64,000 bases of DNA, taken from Lichenibacterium dinghuense (lineage in GTDB: Bacteria; Pseudomonadota; Alphaproteobacteria; Rhizobiales; Beijerinckiaceae). How positions within the stretch are numbered: the first letter of the stretch is position 1; each line of letters starts with the position of its first letter. Made by a program: the position numbers and the translations under genes. A model generated the notes under the pieces. That model saw only the letters and a list, made by a program, of their open reading frames with translations. It made no database searches and had not been told where the DNA came from. This document shows positions 52,892 through 61,948 of this stretch, piece by piece. Where the stretch lies: NCBI RefSeq assembly GCF_021730615.1, contig NZ_JAJLMN010000001.1, positions 1,860,501 to 1,924,500 on the forward strand, in the 5' to 3' direction.

Positions 52892-52921
52892 CGTCATCGC
52901 GAGCGCAGCGACGCGATGACG
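52892..52921. repeat. Short inverted repeat between convergent genes
   Basis: CGTCATCGCG and CGCGATGACG are perfect 10-base arms with a ten-base loop, located between the convergent SDR and GH15 genes. The sequence is a member of the GTCATCGCGAGCGCAGCGA-type dispersed repeats seen in alphaproteobacteria and probably terminates both genes. Confidence 0.6.
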
Positions 52922-52943
52922 GCGGGGAGCGAAGGAACCGGCA

Positions 52944-54794
52944 TCATCCCTTTCGCGTCGCTTCGTCGAGCGACAGCGCGGCGTGGACCAGCGCGAGGTG
53001 GCTCAGGCCCTGCGGCAGGTTGCCGAGGAAGCCGCCCGTCTTCGGCTCCACCATCTCGGCCAGCACGCCCACGCCCGGCGGCAGGGCCGCCAGGGCCTCG
53101 TCCATGAGGCTCGCCGCCTCGCCGGGGCGGCCCAGCTCCGCATAGGCCTCGGCGAGCCAGAAGCTGCAGGCCAGGAAGGCGCCCTCCTCCTTCTCGGCCC
53201 CCGAATAGCGGTAGATCCACGGGCCGCGGCTCCACAGGTGCGGCCCCGCGCCGAGTTCCTTCCGGACCGCGTCGCAGGTCGAGGAGACGCGGTCGCGGCG
53301 CGGAAATCGGAACCGCGCCGCGAGCACCAGCGCCGCGTCGAGCCGCTCCGTGCCGGCGAAGAACGTGTAGGCCCGCTTCTTCTCGGACCAGCAGTGCCCG
53401 TCCACCCAGTCGGCGATGCGGTCGCGCTCCCGCGTCCAGCGCGGCACGCAGGTGGAGGGGAGGTGGCCCTCCTCGGCGAGGCGGATGGCGCAGTCCAGCG
53501 CCTGCCAGCAGCTCACCTTGCTCATCGTGTAGTGCTGCGGCTCCTCCAGCTCCCACATGCCGGCGTCCTTCTGCCGCCAGCGGTCGGCGCATTCGTCGGC
53601 GAAGCGCGACAGCGTGAAGGCGCTGGTGCCGTCGAGCACGTTTCCGCCTTCCACGAAGAGCCAGGCCGCCTCGAAGATGTCGCCGTAGATGCCGTGCTGG
53701 TGCTGCTCGGCGGCGCGGTTGCCGGTCACCACGGGCCGCGAGTTCGCGTAGCCCGGCAGGTCGTATTCGCGCACGGGCGGCACGGGCGAGCCGTCGAGCC
53801 GGTAGCAGACCTTGGCGCCCGTCTCGCCGAGGCGGTGGATCAGCCAAGTGAAGGCGGCCTTGCTTTCGGGGATGACGCCGAGGCGCAGGAAGGCCGCCAG
53901 CGTGTAGGCGGCGTCGCGCACCCAGGCGTAGCGGTAGTCCCAGTTCTTCGGGCCCCCGGCCTTCTCGGGCAGCGAGGTCGTGGCCGCGGCCGCGATGGCG
54001 CCGGAGGGCGAGAACAGCAGAAGCTTCAGCGCCAGCGCGGAGCGCCGCACGGATTCGCGGTGCGGCCCGTCGTAGTGCAGCCCGTGCGCCCAGGAGCGCC
54101 AGGCCTGGTCGCTGAGGTCGATGCGGGTGTCCATGTCGACGGTGGGCGGCACGCCGAGCGGCTCGTTCTCGCCCGCCACCACGGCCACGAGCGCCCGCTC
54201 GCCCGCGTTCAGCGTGCCCTCGGCCAGGATCGTGCGGTCCTCCTGCTCGACGATCTCCATGTTGGGCGTCGCGCGGAACAGGCCCAGCACCGGGCCGGCG
54301 TGGAAGATGCAGCCGTTGGGGTTCGGCTGGAGCCAGGGCGACACCTCGTCGCCGCGCGTGCCGAAGACCAGGCGCGCCCGCATCCGCACCGTGCCGGACA
54401 GGACCTCGATCCGGCGCGCCAGCTCGCACCAGGGCAGCCGGCCCGCGAGCGTGCTGTTCATCGACTCGGTCAGCCGCACCGTCCCGGACGCGCAGGTGAA
54501 GGTGGTTTCGAGCACGTTGCTGTCCTCGCGGTATTGCCGCGTCGCGCGGAACGGCTCCGCGGGCTGCAGGGCGAAGAAGCCGCCGGCGGCCGGATCCAGC
54601 AGCGTGTCGAACAGCGGCGGGGAGTCGATGTCGGGCACGCACCACCAGGCCACGGCGCCGTCCGGCGACAGCAGCGCGACCGAGCGGCCGTCGCCGAGCG
54701 CCGCGTAGTCCTGCAGCGGAAAGGCGCGGCGCTCCTCGGTGGGATCGAGGTCGAAGGTTTCGGCGGGCATCGTCGGGGTCCGGCGGGGGATCAC
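52944..54794 (-). CDS. Glycoside hydrolase family 15 (glucoamylase/trehalase-like)
   Basis: 616 residues. An N-terminal beta-sandwich (YAALGDGRSVALLSPDGAVA) precedes an (alpha/alpha)6 barrel. KNWDYRYAWVRDAAYTLAA is the hallmark substrate-binding motif, and MWELEEPQHYTMSKV holds the catalytic acid. A second Glu is expected near the C-terminus. No signal peptide is present. Bacterial GH15 of this type cleave alpha-glucosides such as maltodextrin or trehalose. Start is GTG 54794 or an ATG eight codons further in. Confidence 0.9.
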   Translation of the reverse strand: MIPRRTPTMPAETFDLDPTEERRAFPLQDYAALGDGRSVALLSPDGAVAWWCVPDIDSPPLFDTLLDPAAGGFFALQPAEPFRATRQYREDSNVLETTFTCASGTVRLTESMNSTLAGRLPWCELARRIEVLSGTVRMRARLVFGTRGDEVSPWLQPNPNGCIFHAGPVLGLFRATPNMEIVEQEDRTILAEGTLNAGERALVAVVAGENEPLGVPPTVDMDTRIDLSDQAWRSWAHGLHYDGPHRESVRRSALALKLLLFSPSGAIAAAATTSLPEKAGGPKNWDYRYAWVRDAAYTLAAFLRLGVIPESKAAFTWLIHRLGETGAKVCYRLDGSPVPPVREYDLPGYANSRPVVTGNRAAEQHQHGIYGDIFEAAWLFVEGGNVLDGTSAFTLSRFADECADRWRQKDAGMWELEEPQHYTMSKVSCWQALDCAIRLAEEGHLPSTCVPRWTRERDRIADWVDGHCWSEKKRAYTFFAGTERLDAALVLAARFRFPRRDRVSSTCDAVRKELGAGPHLWSRGPWIYRYSGAEKEEGAFLACSFWLAEAYAELGRPGEAASLMDEALAALPPGVGVLAEMVEPKTGGFLGNLPQGLSHLALVHAALSLDEATRKG

Positions 54795-54918
54795 GTGTCA
54801 AATGTTGCGGAGCCCTTCGGTTCCGGCCCCGGCGCGGCCGCGTCACTGAACGCGGCTCCCGCCCTGCCACCCCGCCCCGGCGCGCCGCGTTGGCGGGGGA
54901 CACCGGAGAACGCGCCGC

Positions 54919-56070
54919 ATGAGCATCCTGTCCGCCCTGGGCCTCGGCAAGAAGGTCCGCTACGCCGTCGTCGGCCTCGGCGACATCAGCCAGGAGGCGA
55001 TGCTGCCCGGCATCGCCCACACGGGCAATTCCGAGCTCGTCGCCCTGGTGACCGGCGACGCCGAGAAGGCCGAGGGCGTCGGGAAGCAGTACGGCGTCGC
55101 GGCGCATTACTCCTACGACGAGTTCGGCGCGATGATCCGCTCCGGCACGGTCGACGCCATCTATCTCGCGACGCCCAACTGGCGCCACGCCGAATTCGCC
55201 GTGCCGGCGCTGGAGGCCGGCATCCACGTGCTGGTGGAGAAGCCGCTCGAGGTCACGCTGGAGAAGTGCCGCGCCATCATCGCGGCGGCCGAGACGGGCC
55301 GCGCCAAGCTGATGGTGGCCTACCGGCTCCACTTCGAGCCCGCGACGCTCGCCGCGGTGGACCGCGTGCGCTCGGGCGACTTCGGCGAGCTGATCCTGTT
55401 CTCCTCCGTGTTCACGCAGATGGTGGCGCCGGAGAACCACCGCGCGCAGAGCGGCGAGGAGGCAGGGCCGGTGTTCGACATGGGCCCCTACCCGATCAAC
55501 GCCTGCCGCATGATGTTCGAGGACGAGCCGGTCGAGGTCGTGTCCGCGGTGGCGACGCGCCACCCGCAGGCCGGCTTCGGCGACATCGACGACACGGTGG
55601 CGGCGACCCTGCGCTTCCCGGGCGACCGGCTCGCGCATTTCGTGCTGAGCTACTACGGCAACCGCGTCGACACCTTCACGGTGGTGGGCACGAAGGGCAG
55701 CCTCAAGCTCGACCCCTGCTTCATGTACGGCATGCCGCTCCAGCACGAGGAAACGATCGGCGACTCCAAGTCGACGACGAGCTTCAAGAGCACCGACCAT
55801 TTCGGCGGCGAGATGAAGTATTTCTCGCAGTGCATCCTCGACGGCGCCGAGGTCGAGCCCGACGGCGAGGAGGGCTACGCGGACGTCCGCGTGATCCTCG
55901 GCATTCTGGAGGCCGTGAGGACGGGCGGCCCGGTGAAGCTCGAACCCTTCACCCGGACGAAGCGCATCGACACGCGCCGCCAGAAGGAGGCGCTGTCGCC
56001 GAAGTCGCCGCCCGGGCTCGTGAAGGCGTCGAACCCGTCGCGCGACAAGGACGCGTCGCCGAAGAACTGA
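54919..56070 (+). CDS. Gfo/Idh/MocA-family oxidoreductase
   Basis: 383 residues. A Rossmann domain beginning YAVVGLGDISQEAMLPG is followed by the EKPLE motif (HVLVEKPLEVTLEKC) with the catalytic Lys, and an alpha/beta domain. The substrate is probably a sugar or inositol. The C-terminus has a Ser/Lys/Pro-rich tail not typical of the family. It stands alone, divergent from the GH15 gene. Confidence 0.9.
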   Translation: MSILSALGLGKKVRYAVVGLGDISQEAMLPGIAHTGNSELVALVTGDAEKAEGVGKQYGVAAHYSYDEFGAMIRSGTVDAIYLATPNWRHAEFAVPALEAGIHVLVEKPLEVTLEKCRAIIAAAETGRAKLMVAYRLHFEPATLAAVDRVRSGDFGELILFSSVFTQMVAPENHRAQSGEEAGPVFDMGPYPINACRMMFEDEPVEVVSAVATRHPQAGFGDIDDTVAATLRFPGDRLAHFVLSYYGNRVDTFTVVGTKGSLKLDPCFMYGMPLQHEETIGDSKSTTSFKSTDHFGGEMKYFSQCILDGAEVEPDGEEGYADVRVILGILEAVRTGGPVKLEPFTRTKRIDTRRQKEALSPKSPPGLVKASNPSRDKDASPKN

Positions 56071-56152
56071 CCGGGCGCGGCATGCTCTGCCCGCGTGACG
56101 GGCTCGGAGAAACCTCGAGCGGTCGCACCCGGCCGATCTCACGGAAGCCGCA

Positions 56153-57058
56153 TCACCCCCCGGGCGGCGGAGCCTCCGCCAGCAGCCCGTCGCGCCGCGC
56201 GGCGTCGAGGAGGGCGTCGGCGACCAGCGGCGGCTTCTCCTCGTGGGCGAGGTGGCCGACGCCCTTCAGCGCCACCACCTCGGCCGTGGGCAGGATCTTC
56301 CTGACGGCGGCGGCCGTGGCGGGCGGCACGGCGCGGTCGGTGGCAGCCGTCACCAGCGTCAGCGGCACGGGCAGGCGGGAAAGGTCGCGGGCGAGGCCGT
56401 CGAGGTCCCAATGCGTCATCATGCCGAGCGCCGCCGCGACGTGGCCGGGGTTGCCCATCAGCGCCGCGTATTGGCGCACGCCGTCGCGGTCGATGCGCGA
56501 GCCCATGTTGCCGATGAGGCGCTTCACCGATTCCTCCCCGGCCAGGAACGCGAAGACGCGCGGCGCGATCGGGTTGGCGTAGAGCGCGCGGGCGAGGCCG
56601 GGCGCGACGCGGCCGGTGAGGCCGTCGAAGGGCAGGAGCGCGCCGTTGAGGCTGACGATGCGCTTCGGCCGGAACTCCGGCGCGTCGAGCGCGGTGCGGC
56701 ACAGCACCGCCGCGCCGGCCGAGTGGCCGGCCGCCATCTCGGGCGCGAAGCCGGTGGCGCCGAGCAGCGCGCGCAGGAGGTCGCGCATCACCGGCAGCGA
56801 CAGCCGGCCGCCCGGCGGCATCTCCGTGAAGGCGTGGCCCGGCAGGTCGGGGATCAGCAGCGAGAAATGCGGGGCCAACAGCGGCGCCAACGCCCGGAAC
56901 GAGTGGGTCGAGGCCGCGGTGCCGTGCAGCAGCAGCAGGCGCGGCCCCTGCCCCATCTCCTGCACGTGCCAGCGGATGCCGCCGGCGCGCAGGAAGCGGC
57001 TGTGCTCCCGGTTGGGCCAGGCGCGGCCGTCGGTGTCCCAGTCCAGCCTGGCGCTCAT
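56153..57058 (-). CDS. bchO: Alpha/beta hydrolase BchO, magnesium-chelatase-associated
   Basis: 301 residues. LLLLHGTAASTHSFRALAPL is the oxyanion region, AAGHSAGAAVLCR carries the nucleophile Ser, and GVGHLAHEEKP the catalytic His. The WHVQEMGQGPRLLLLHGTA region and position downstream of bchD identify BchO, whose precise role in bacteriochlorophyll synthesis is unsettled. ATG 57058 overlaps the preceding stop by four bases (ATGA). Confidence 0.9.
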   Translation of the reverse strand: MSARLDWDTDGRAWPNREHSRFLRAGGIRWHVQEMGQGPRLLLLHGTAASTHSFRALAPLLAPHFSLLIPDLPGHAFTEMPPGGRLSLPVMRDLLRALLGATGFAPEMAAGHSAGAAVLCRTALDAPEFRPKRIVSLNGALLPFDGLTGRVAPGLARALYANPIAPRVFAFLAGEESVKRLIGNMGSRIDRDGVRQYAALMGNPGHVAAALGMMTHWDLDGLARDLSRLPVPLTLVTAATDRAVPPATAAAVRKILPTAEVVALKGVGHLAHEEKPPLVADALLDAARRDGLLAEAPPPGG

Positions 57059-57744
57059 GGGGTCCTCGGTGGTTCCGCGGCGGACTTCACGGCGCGGGCG
57101 ATGCCGCGCGCGTCCGCCATGGGGAGCGGGAGATAGGTCGCGCCCATCTCGGCGGCGAGGCGCGCCGCGGCGGGGCCGGGGCGCGGCGAGGTGTCGATCA
57201 CGAGGCACGCCACCCCGGCCGCGCGCAGGAGCCGCGCCGCCGCGTGGGCTTCGTCGGCCGCGCGGGCGCGGTCCGCGGAGCCGTCGCGGGCGACGTTGCC
57301 GCGCCCGTCCGTCAGCAGCGCCACCACGGCGCGGCGCCCGTCGCGCGCCGCCGCGGCGGCGAGGTCGGCCGCGGCGGCGAGGCCGGCCGCGAGCGGCGTG
57401 GCGCCGCCGCCGGGCAGGCTCGCGAGCTCGCGCTTGGCGCGAGCGGGCGAGCGGGTCGGCGGCAGCAGCAGCTCGGCGGCGCGGCCCCGGAAGCCGATCA
57501 AGGCGACGTCGTCGCGCCGCACGTAGCATTCCGCGAGCAGCAGCTCGACGGCCCCCTTGGCCTCGGCGAGCCGGCCCATCGCGGCCGAGCCCGAGGCGTC
57601 GACGGCGAAGATCGTGGTGGTGCGCTGCCGGTCGCGGCGGCGCGCGACGCGGAAGTCGTCGCGGCGGATGCGGAGCGGCTCCGCAGGCGACGCGCGGCCC
57701 CGCATCGCCTGCCAGGGCGCGGCGGCGCGCAGCGTCGCCATCAC
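57055..57744 (-). CDS. bchD: Magnesium chelatase subunit D, C-terminal part (VWA domain), separated from its N-terminal part by a frame change
   Basis: 229 residues. FAVDASGSAAMGRLAEAKGA holds the MIDAS motif DxSxS, and LLTDGRGN gives a later Asp. This is the integrin-like domain of BchD that contacts BchI and BchH. The upstream linker in this frame reads GRVAPGEPGRGARLD, as expected for BchD, so the coding sequence continues to about 57835 without a start. A GTG at 57744 overlaps the N-terminal fragment's stop (GTGA). Either the gene is mutated by one base or it is expressed as two coupled polypeptides. Confidence 0.8.
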   Translation of the reverse strand: MMATLRAAAPWQAMRGRASPAEPLRIRRDDFRVARRRDRQRTTTIFAVDASGSAAMGRLAEAKGAVELLLAECYVRRDDVALIGFRGRAAELLLPPTRSPARAKRELASLPGGGATPLAAGLAAAADLAAAAARDGRRAVVALLTDGRGNVARDGSADRARAADEAHAAARLLRAAGVACLVIDTSPRPGPAAARLAAEMGATYLPLPMADARGIARAVKSAAEPPRTP

Positions 57745-58832
57745 GTCGAGCCGCGCGCCGCGGCCGGGCTCGCCCGGCGCGACCCGGCCGGCCGGCCGCG
57801 CGACCCCGCCGCCGCGGCGCCGCGCCGCGCGCCGGAGGCGCCGGCCCGCGCCGGTGAAAGCCGGCCGGCCAGCAGGGCCGCCAGCACGTCCGCCGGCAGC
57901 GCCGCCGCGGCGGCCGCGACCGCGAGGTCGTCGAGCGCCCCCGCGGGCCGCTCGGCGTCGCCCCCGCCGTCGGCAGCGTCGCCGGTGGCATCGCCGGCCG
58001 CGTCCGGCGGCGCGTCGGGCTCGGCCGCGGTCTCCTCGGGCGCGGGCGCGACGGGGGCCCGCGTGGCGCGGGGGCCGAGCACGAGGCGGGACGCCGCCGA
58101 CACGTCGGCGGGCCCGACGTCCGTTCGGCCATCCAGGGCCGCAGAAGCGCGGGCGACGCGCATCGCCAGGAGCGGCGCCCGCAGCCCGGCGACGCCGAGC
58201 GCTTCCGCGGCCGCGCAGAAGGCCTCGGCCACCTCGGCGCCGGCCGCCACGCGCACCAGCCGGGCGCGCGCCGCCGCGACCGCCTCGGGCTCGGGCGGCA
58301 TGGGCCCGCAGTCGCGGTGGCCGACCTCCGACAGGTCGAGCCGCATCGCGACGCGGTCGAGCAGACCCGCGGGCGCGCCCTCGTCGGGGCCGCGGCCGTC
58401 GTCGAGCAGCACGGGCCCGAGGCGCGCCTCGGCCTGCGCCGCGATGCCGTCGCGCTCGACCCGGACGAGGCCGGTGTCGAGCGCCGCGCCGAGGTGGGAC
58501 GCCGCGGCGGGATCGAGCCGCTCCGCCGCGGCGACGAGGAGCACGCCGCCGTCGGCCTCTGCGAGGAGGCCGCGTGAGGCCACGAGGCGGCCGCTCCCCA
58601 GCGTCGCGGCGAGGTCGAGGCCGCCGAGCAGCCGAGCCTCGGGCGTGCCGGCCGGCAGGCGGCGCCAGGGCGTGCCGGGGGCGAGGTGCCCCCGGAGCCC
58701 GGCGAGCCAGCCGTCGCGGGCCGGGCCGGGCGGCCCGCGCAGCGCGATGCCGAGCGCGGGGTCGACGGCCATCAGCCGCGCCGCCAGGCAGGCGTCGGCC
58801 CAGCGGTCGCGCGGGGCCGGGCCCCCGGTCAC
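57741..58832 (-). CDS. bchD: Magnesium chelatase subunit D, N-terminal part (AAA-like domain)
   Basis: 363 residues. It has an AAA-type fold without a Walker A (ALRGPPGPARDGW), as in BchD, then LLAEADGGVLLVAAAERLDP and an acidic/Pro-rich linker (residues 265-310). The reading frame changes near 57800-57840 in a dense GC run. The last 30 residues (RPAGSRRASP) are out of frame, and the stop overlaps the C-terminal fragment's GTG. Start at 58832 overlaps bchI by four bases. The subunit inserts Mg2+ into protoporphyrin IX with BchI and BchH. Confidence 0.8.
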   Translation of the reverse strand: MTGGPAPRDRWADACLAARLMAVDPALGIALRGPPGPARDGWLAGLRGHLAPGTPWRRLPAGTPEARLLGGLDLAATLGSGRLVASRGLLAEADGGVLLVAAAERLDPAAASHLGAALDTGLVRVERDGIAAQAEARLGPVLLDDGRGPDEGAPAGLLDRVAMRLDLSEVGHRDCGPMPPEPEAVAAARARLVRVAAGAEVAEAFCAAAEALGVAGLRAPLLAMRVARASAALDGRTDVGPADVSAASRLVLGPRATRAPVAPAPEETAAEPDAPPDAAGDATGDAADGGGDAERPAGALDDLAVAAAAAALPADVLAALLAGRLSPARAGASGARRGAAAAGSRGRPAGSRRASPAAARGST

Positions 58833-59884
58833 GCCGGCACGAGCGCGGGGGCGCCGACCGAGGCCGGCAGCACCTCCTCGACGGCGCGGTCCACGCGGGC
58901 GGCCGAGCCCACCGCGTCCAGCGGGTCGCGGCGCAGGCGGTGGCGCAGCGCGAGCGGGGCGACGCGGCGCAGGTGCGCCTCCGCCACGGCCCGGTCGCCG
59001 TCGAGGGCCGCGAGGGCGCGGGCGGCGCGCAGCAGGGTGAGCTCGCCGCGCAGCCCGTCGGTGCCGAGCGCCACGCCGAGCCGCGCCGCGGCCTCCAGGG
59101 TCGCGCGGGGGGCGTCGACCGCGGGGAGGCGCTGGCGCGCCTCGGCCAGGGTGGCGCGCAGGTCCGCGTCGCGCCCGGCCCAGTCCCTGGCGAAGCCGGC
59201 GCGGTCGGCGTCGAAGCGGTCGCGCCGCACGACGATCTCGACGCGGGTGGGGATGTCGGACGGCGTGCGGATCTCGACCGACAGGCCGAAGCGGTCGAGG
59301 AGCTGCGGGCGCAGCTCGCCCTCCTCGGGGTTGCAGGAGCCCACCAGCACGAAGCGCGCGGGATGGCGGACGCTGAGCCCCTCGCGCTCGACCACGTTCT
59401 CGCCCGAGGCCGCGACGTCGAGCAGCAGGTCGACGATGTGGTCTTCCAGGAGGTTGACCTCGTCGACGTAGAGGAAGCCGCGGTTGGCGCGGGCGAGCAG
59501 CCCCGGCTGGAAGCGCGCCTCGCCGCTCACCAGCGCGCGCTCGATGTCGAGCGCGCCGGCGACGCGGTCCTCGGTGGCGCCGAGGGGCAGGTCCACCACC
59601 GGCACGGCGGCCTCGCGGGCGGGGAGCGGGCCGGCGTGACGCGCTTCCGCGCAGGCCGCGCAGTGCGGGGCGTCCTCGGCGGGGTCGCAGCCGTAGGGGC
59701 AGCCCTCCACCACGGCGATGCGCGGCAGCACGGCCGGCAGGCCCCGCACGGCGGTCGACTTGCCGGTGCCGCGGTCGCCCAGCACCAGCACGCCGCCGAG
59801 CGCCGGCTCGACCGCCGCCAGGGTCAGGGCCAGCTTCATCTCGTCCTGGCCGACGATGGCTGTGAAGGGAAAGGGGACGCTCAT
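58829..59884 (-). CDS. bchI: Magnesium chelatase ATPase subunit I
   Basis: 351 residues, an AAA+ ATPase. Walker A is GDRGTGKSTAVRGL, Walker B NRGFLYVDEVNLL, and VGSCNPEEGELRPQLLDRFG is the sensor and arginine finger region. VEGCPYGCDPA and PHCAAC are Cys-rich elements seen in BchI. I chose ATG 59884; upstream in-frame residues are low complexity. First gene of the bchI-bchD-bchO operon, all joined by four-base overlaps. It implies bacteriochlorophyll synthesis and aerobic anoxygenic phototrophy if the other bch genes exist. Confidence 0.95.
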   Translation of the reverse strand: MSVPFPFTAIVGQDEMKLALTLAAVEPALGGVLVLGDRGTGKSTAVRGLPAVLPRIAVVEGCPYGCDPAEDAPHCAACAEARHAGPLPAREAAVPVVDLPLGATEDRVAGALDIERALVSGEARFQPGLLARANRGFLYVDEVNLLEDHIVDLLLDVAASGENVVEREGLSVRHPARFVLVGSCNPEEGELRPQLLDRFGLSVEIRTPSDIPTRVEIVVRRDRFDADRAGFARDWAGRDADLRATLAEARQRLPAVDAPRATLEAAARLGVALGTDGLRGELTLLRAARALAALDGDRAVAEAHLRRVAPLALRHRLRRDPLDAVGSAARVDRAVEEVLPASVGAPALVPA

Positions 59885-60554
59885 GCGCGGGAGCTTAAGG
59901 GCCGGGCCGCGCGAGCGCCAGCCGCCCCGCGCCGGCCGCCGATGCTTGGGGACGTCGGGCCGGCCGGGCCGAACTTTTTCCAAGCTCGTCCGTCGGGTCG
60001 GCAGCCTTCGTACCAGTCGTCAGGGACGCTGACGCATATCTGACGGATCACGCCGCACGCGCGGCGGCGCGCGTTCGCGCTGGCCGAGGGTCAGGAGTCC
60101 TGACCCTCGGTATCGGATGTCGGATCGATCCCATGATCCACGACACCGGTTACGCCTCTCCTCAGGGCGGCGCATGACGCGCCCACCCGCGGGCGGACCG
60201 GGACGGTCGCAACACAGACGCTGAAGCGCGACACGGTGGAGCCGGGCGAGGCTACGACGTCCAGCCAGCGCCTGACGATCTCGGACGACCAGAGCTCCGA
60301 GAAGGCCGGCCTGCGCGGCGGCTCGCGGCTCGAAGACGCCTCCTGCGTGAAAGGATCGCGGCCTGCGACCACGAGCGCACCCCCGAGCAGGCGGGTGACG
60401 CCGGGCTCGGCTGCGGAGGCGGTCGACCCCGGTGACGCGGCTGGAGAAGCACCGCTATCACGGCCGCGAGGTCCAGGCCTTGTCGGCCTGAAGTCCGCTC
60501 GCCTCCCGGCAAGGGCCGCCATCGGGCGGCGTCCCTGCCGGGTCCGGGGTTGCG
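59885..60554. other. Gene-free 670-base stretch between bchI and the tad genes
   Basis: No credible gene. The left part should hold the bchI promoter; I found no TGT-N12-ACA PpsR-type site. It contains the 27-base palindrome at 60084-60110. A weak shadow of coding sequence on the minus strand (about 60150-60480) may be a decayed gene, but no family is recognisable. Confidence 0.5.
60084..60110. promoter_or_regulatory. 27-base near-perfect palindrome
   Basis: CCGAGGGTCAGGA, one base, then TCCTGACCCTCGG: 13-base arms with a single central base. It lies 200 bases upstream of bchI and 445 bases beyond the tad unit. No T-run follows. It could be an operator, a recombination site or a hairpin terminator. 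Confidence 0.4.
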
Positions 60555-61880
60555 TCACTGGGTGAGGTGCGCCGTGCCCACGGCCCTCACGAAGAGGGCC
60601 TGCATAGCCGCGTTGATGTCGCCGCCCGTGTTCACCTGGAAGAACAGGCCGGCGGAGGCACAGTTCTGCAGGGCCGTGGGGATGTTCGGCTGAAACGGCG
60701 CGACGTATTGATTGTAGAAGCCGTTCGTCGGAAGGGGGTTGTAGGTCGTGTACAGGATCGCGATCCGCACGCCGCGGTTCTTCAGCGGCGTGCAATAGTC
60801 GTATTGGTGACCGATGGTCGTGATCGTCCGGCCGTTGGTGGTCATGTCCGTGCTGCCGTAATTGGGATATTGCTCGTCGATGACGCCGTCCGTCACGATG
60901 AAGAGCACCTCCTGCGGCGTGTCGCCCTGGGCGTTGGTGCCCTTGCCCGGGTTGGGGATGTAGGCGCTGTTGGCCATCGCCTGGTCGAACTGCGTATCGG
61001 TGTCGTTGTTGCAGTTGTTGGCCGTGAGGCATCCGTTGCTGTAGACCTTCAGCATCTGAATGTTGCCCGTGTCGTTCTGGGCCTGGGCGAGGTTCGCGGT
61101 GAGGTTCGTGATGGTCTGGAACGACTGGTCGAACGTGTAGGTGGCGACGCGGTAGACGGCCTTGTTGGAGGCCTCCGTGCTGGACGCGGTCTGGATGAGG
61201 TTCGAGGTCGCCTGCTGGACGAGGTCGATCCGCAGGGCGACATTGAGCTGACGCGCGAGCGCGTAATTGTCCTCGCCGCCCGGATTGCCCGCGACGTCGC
61301 CCGCCGTCGGGTTCGTCTCGTGGCACGCGAAGGCGCAGCCGCCCTGCTGCTGCGTGTTGGCCACCATCTTGTCGATGCCGGCCTGGGTGGCCGCGATGCC
61401 CATCGACGGCGACGTGTCCAGCAGCAGGTAGAAGTCAATGTTCGGGGCGGTCGAGCTCGACACGCTGGAGCGGCCGCCGAGCGGCATCGTCTTCATGTTG
61501 AGCAGCGTCGCGAAGTTGTTCTTCGAGGTGCCGGTGAACGGGACGGTGGTGACGCGCGTGACGGCGCCGTTGGCGGCCGTCGTGTCCGTGACCGAGATGT
61601 TGGGGGCGGCCACGGCCGCGCCGCCGACGAGGGCCGCCTGCGCGTTGAACATGGTGACGGCGCTCGTCCGGGCAGCTGTGGAGGTCAGCGCCATGCCGGC
61701 CGGCGACGTCGTCATCAGCGCCGCGGCGTCCGCGATGGCCTTGAGCTGGGCTTCCCGGCGGCCGGCGAGCGTGTAGTCCAGCGACATGCCGATCACGCCG
61801 AGGATCGGCAGCGCCGCGATGGCGAAGATGATGGCGGCGTTGCCCGATCGGTCGCGGGCGAAGCGGGCGGGTCTCGACAT
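60555..61880 (-). CDS. TadG-like pilus assembly protein with VWA domain
   Basis: 441 residues. RFARDRSGNAAIIFAIAALP is the TadE/G-type N-terminal pseudopilin helix. A VWA domain follows, with MIDAS LLDTSPSMG at about residue 155 and VTDGVIDEQYPN. Disulfide-rich loops CAFACHE and CLTANNCNN suggest export. It belongs to the tad/Flp pilus system and is downstream of two TadE-like genes. DNA is less GC-rich than the surroundings. Confidence 0.8.
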   Translation of the reverse strand: MSRPARFARDRSGNAAIIFAIAALPILGVIGMSLDYTLAGRREAQLKAIADAAALMTTSPAGMALTSTAARTSAVTMFNAQAALVGGAAVAAPNISVTDTTAANGAVTRVTTVPFTGTSKNNFATLLNMKTMPLGGRSSVSSSTAPNIDFYLLLDTSPSMGIAATQAGIDKMVANTQQQGGCAFACHETNPTAGDVAGNPGGEDNYALARQLNVALRIDLVQQATSNLIQTASSTEASNKAVYRVATYTFDQSFQTITNLTANLAQAQNDTGNIQMLKVYSNGCLTANNCNNDTDTQFDQAMANSAYIPNPGKGTNAQGDTPQEVLFIVTDGVIDEQYPNYGSTDMTTNGRTITTIGHQYDYCTPLKNRGVRIAILYTTYNPLPTNGFYNQYVAPFQPNIPTALQNCASAGLFFQVNTGGDINAAMQALFVRAVGTAHLTQ

Positions 61881-61948
61881 GGGCGGCCTGCTGGAGATGG
61901 TCGGAACCGGTGGGGCCGCGGGTCCGGAGGACGCGGCGGACGGGAGCC

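Noticed and set aside
59885-60083. PpsR/CrtJ box before bchI
   Set aside because: No TGT-N12-ACA pair found by eye.
60150-60480. Possible gene in the bchI-tad gap
   Set aside because: No frame has a ribosome site and recognisable or balanced protein composition on either strand.
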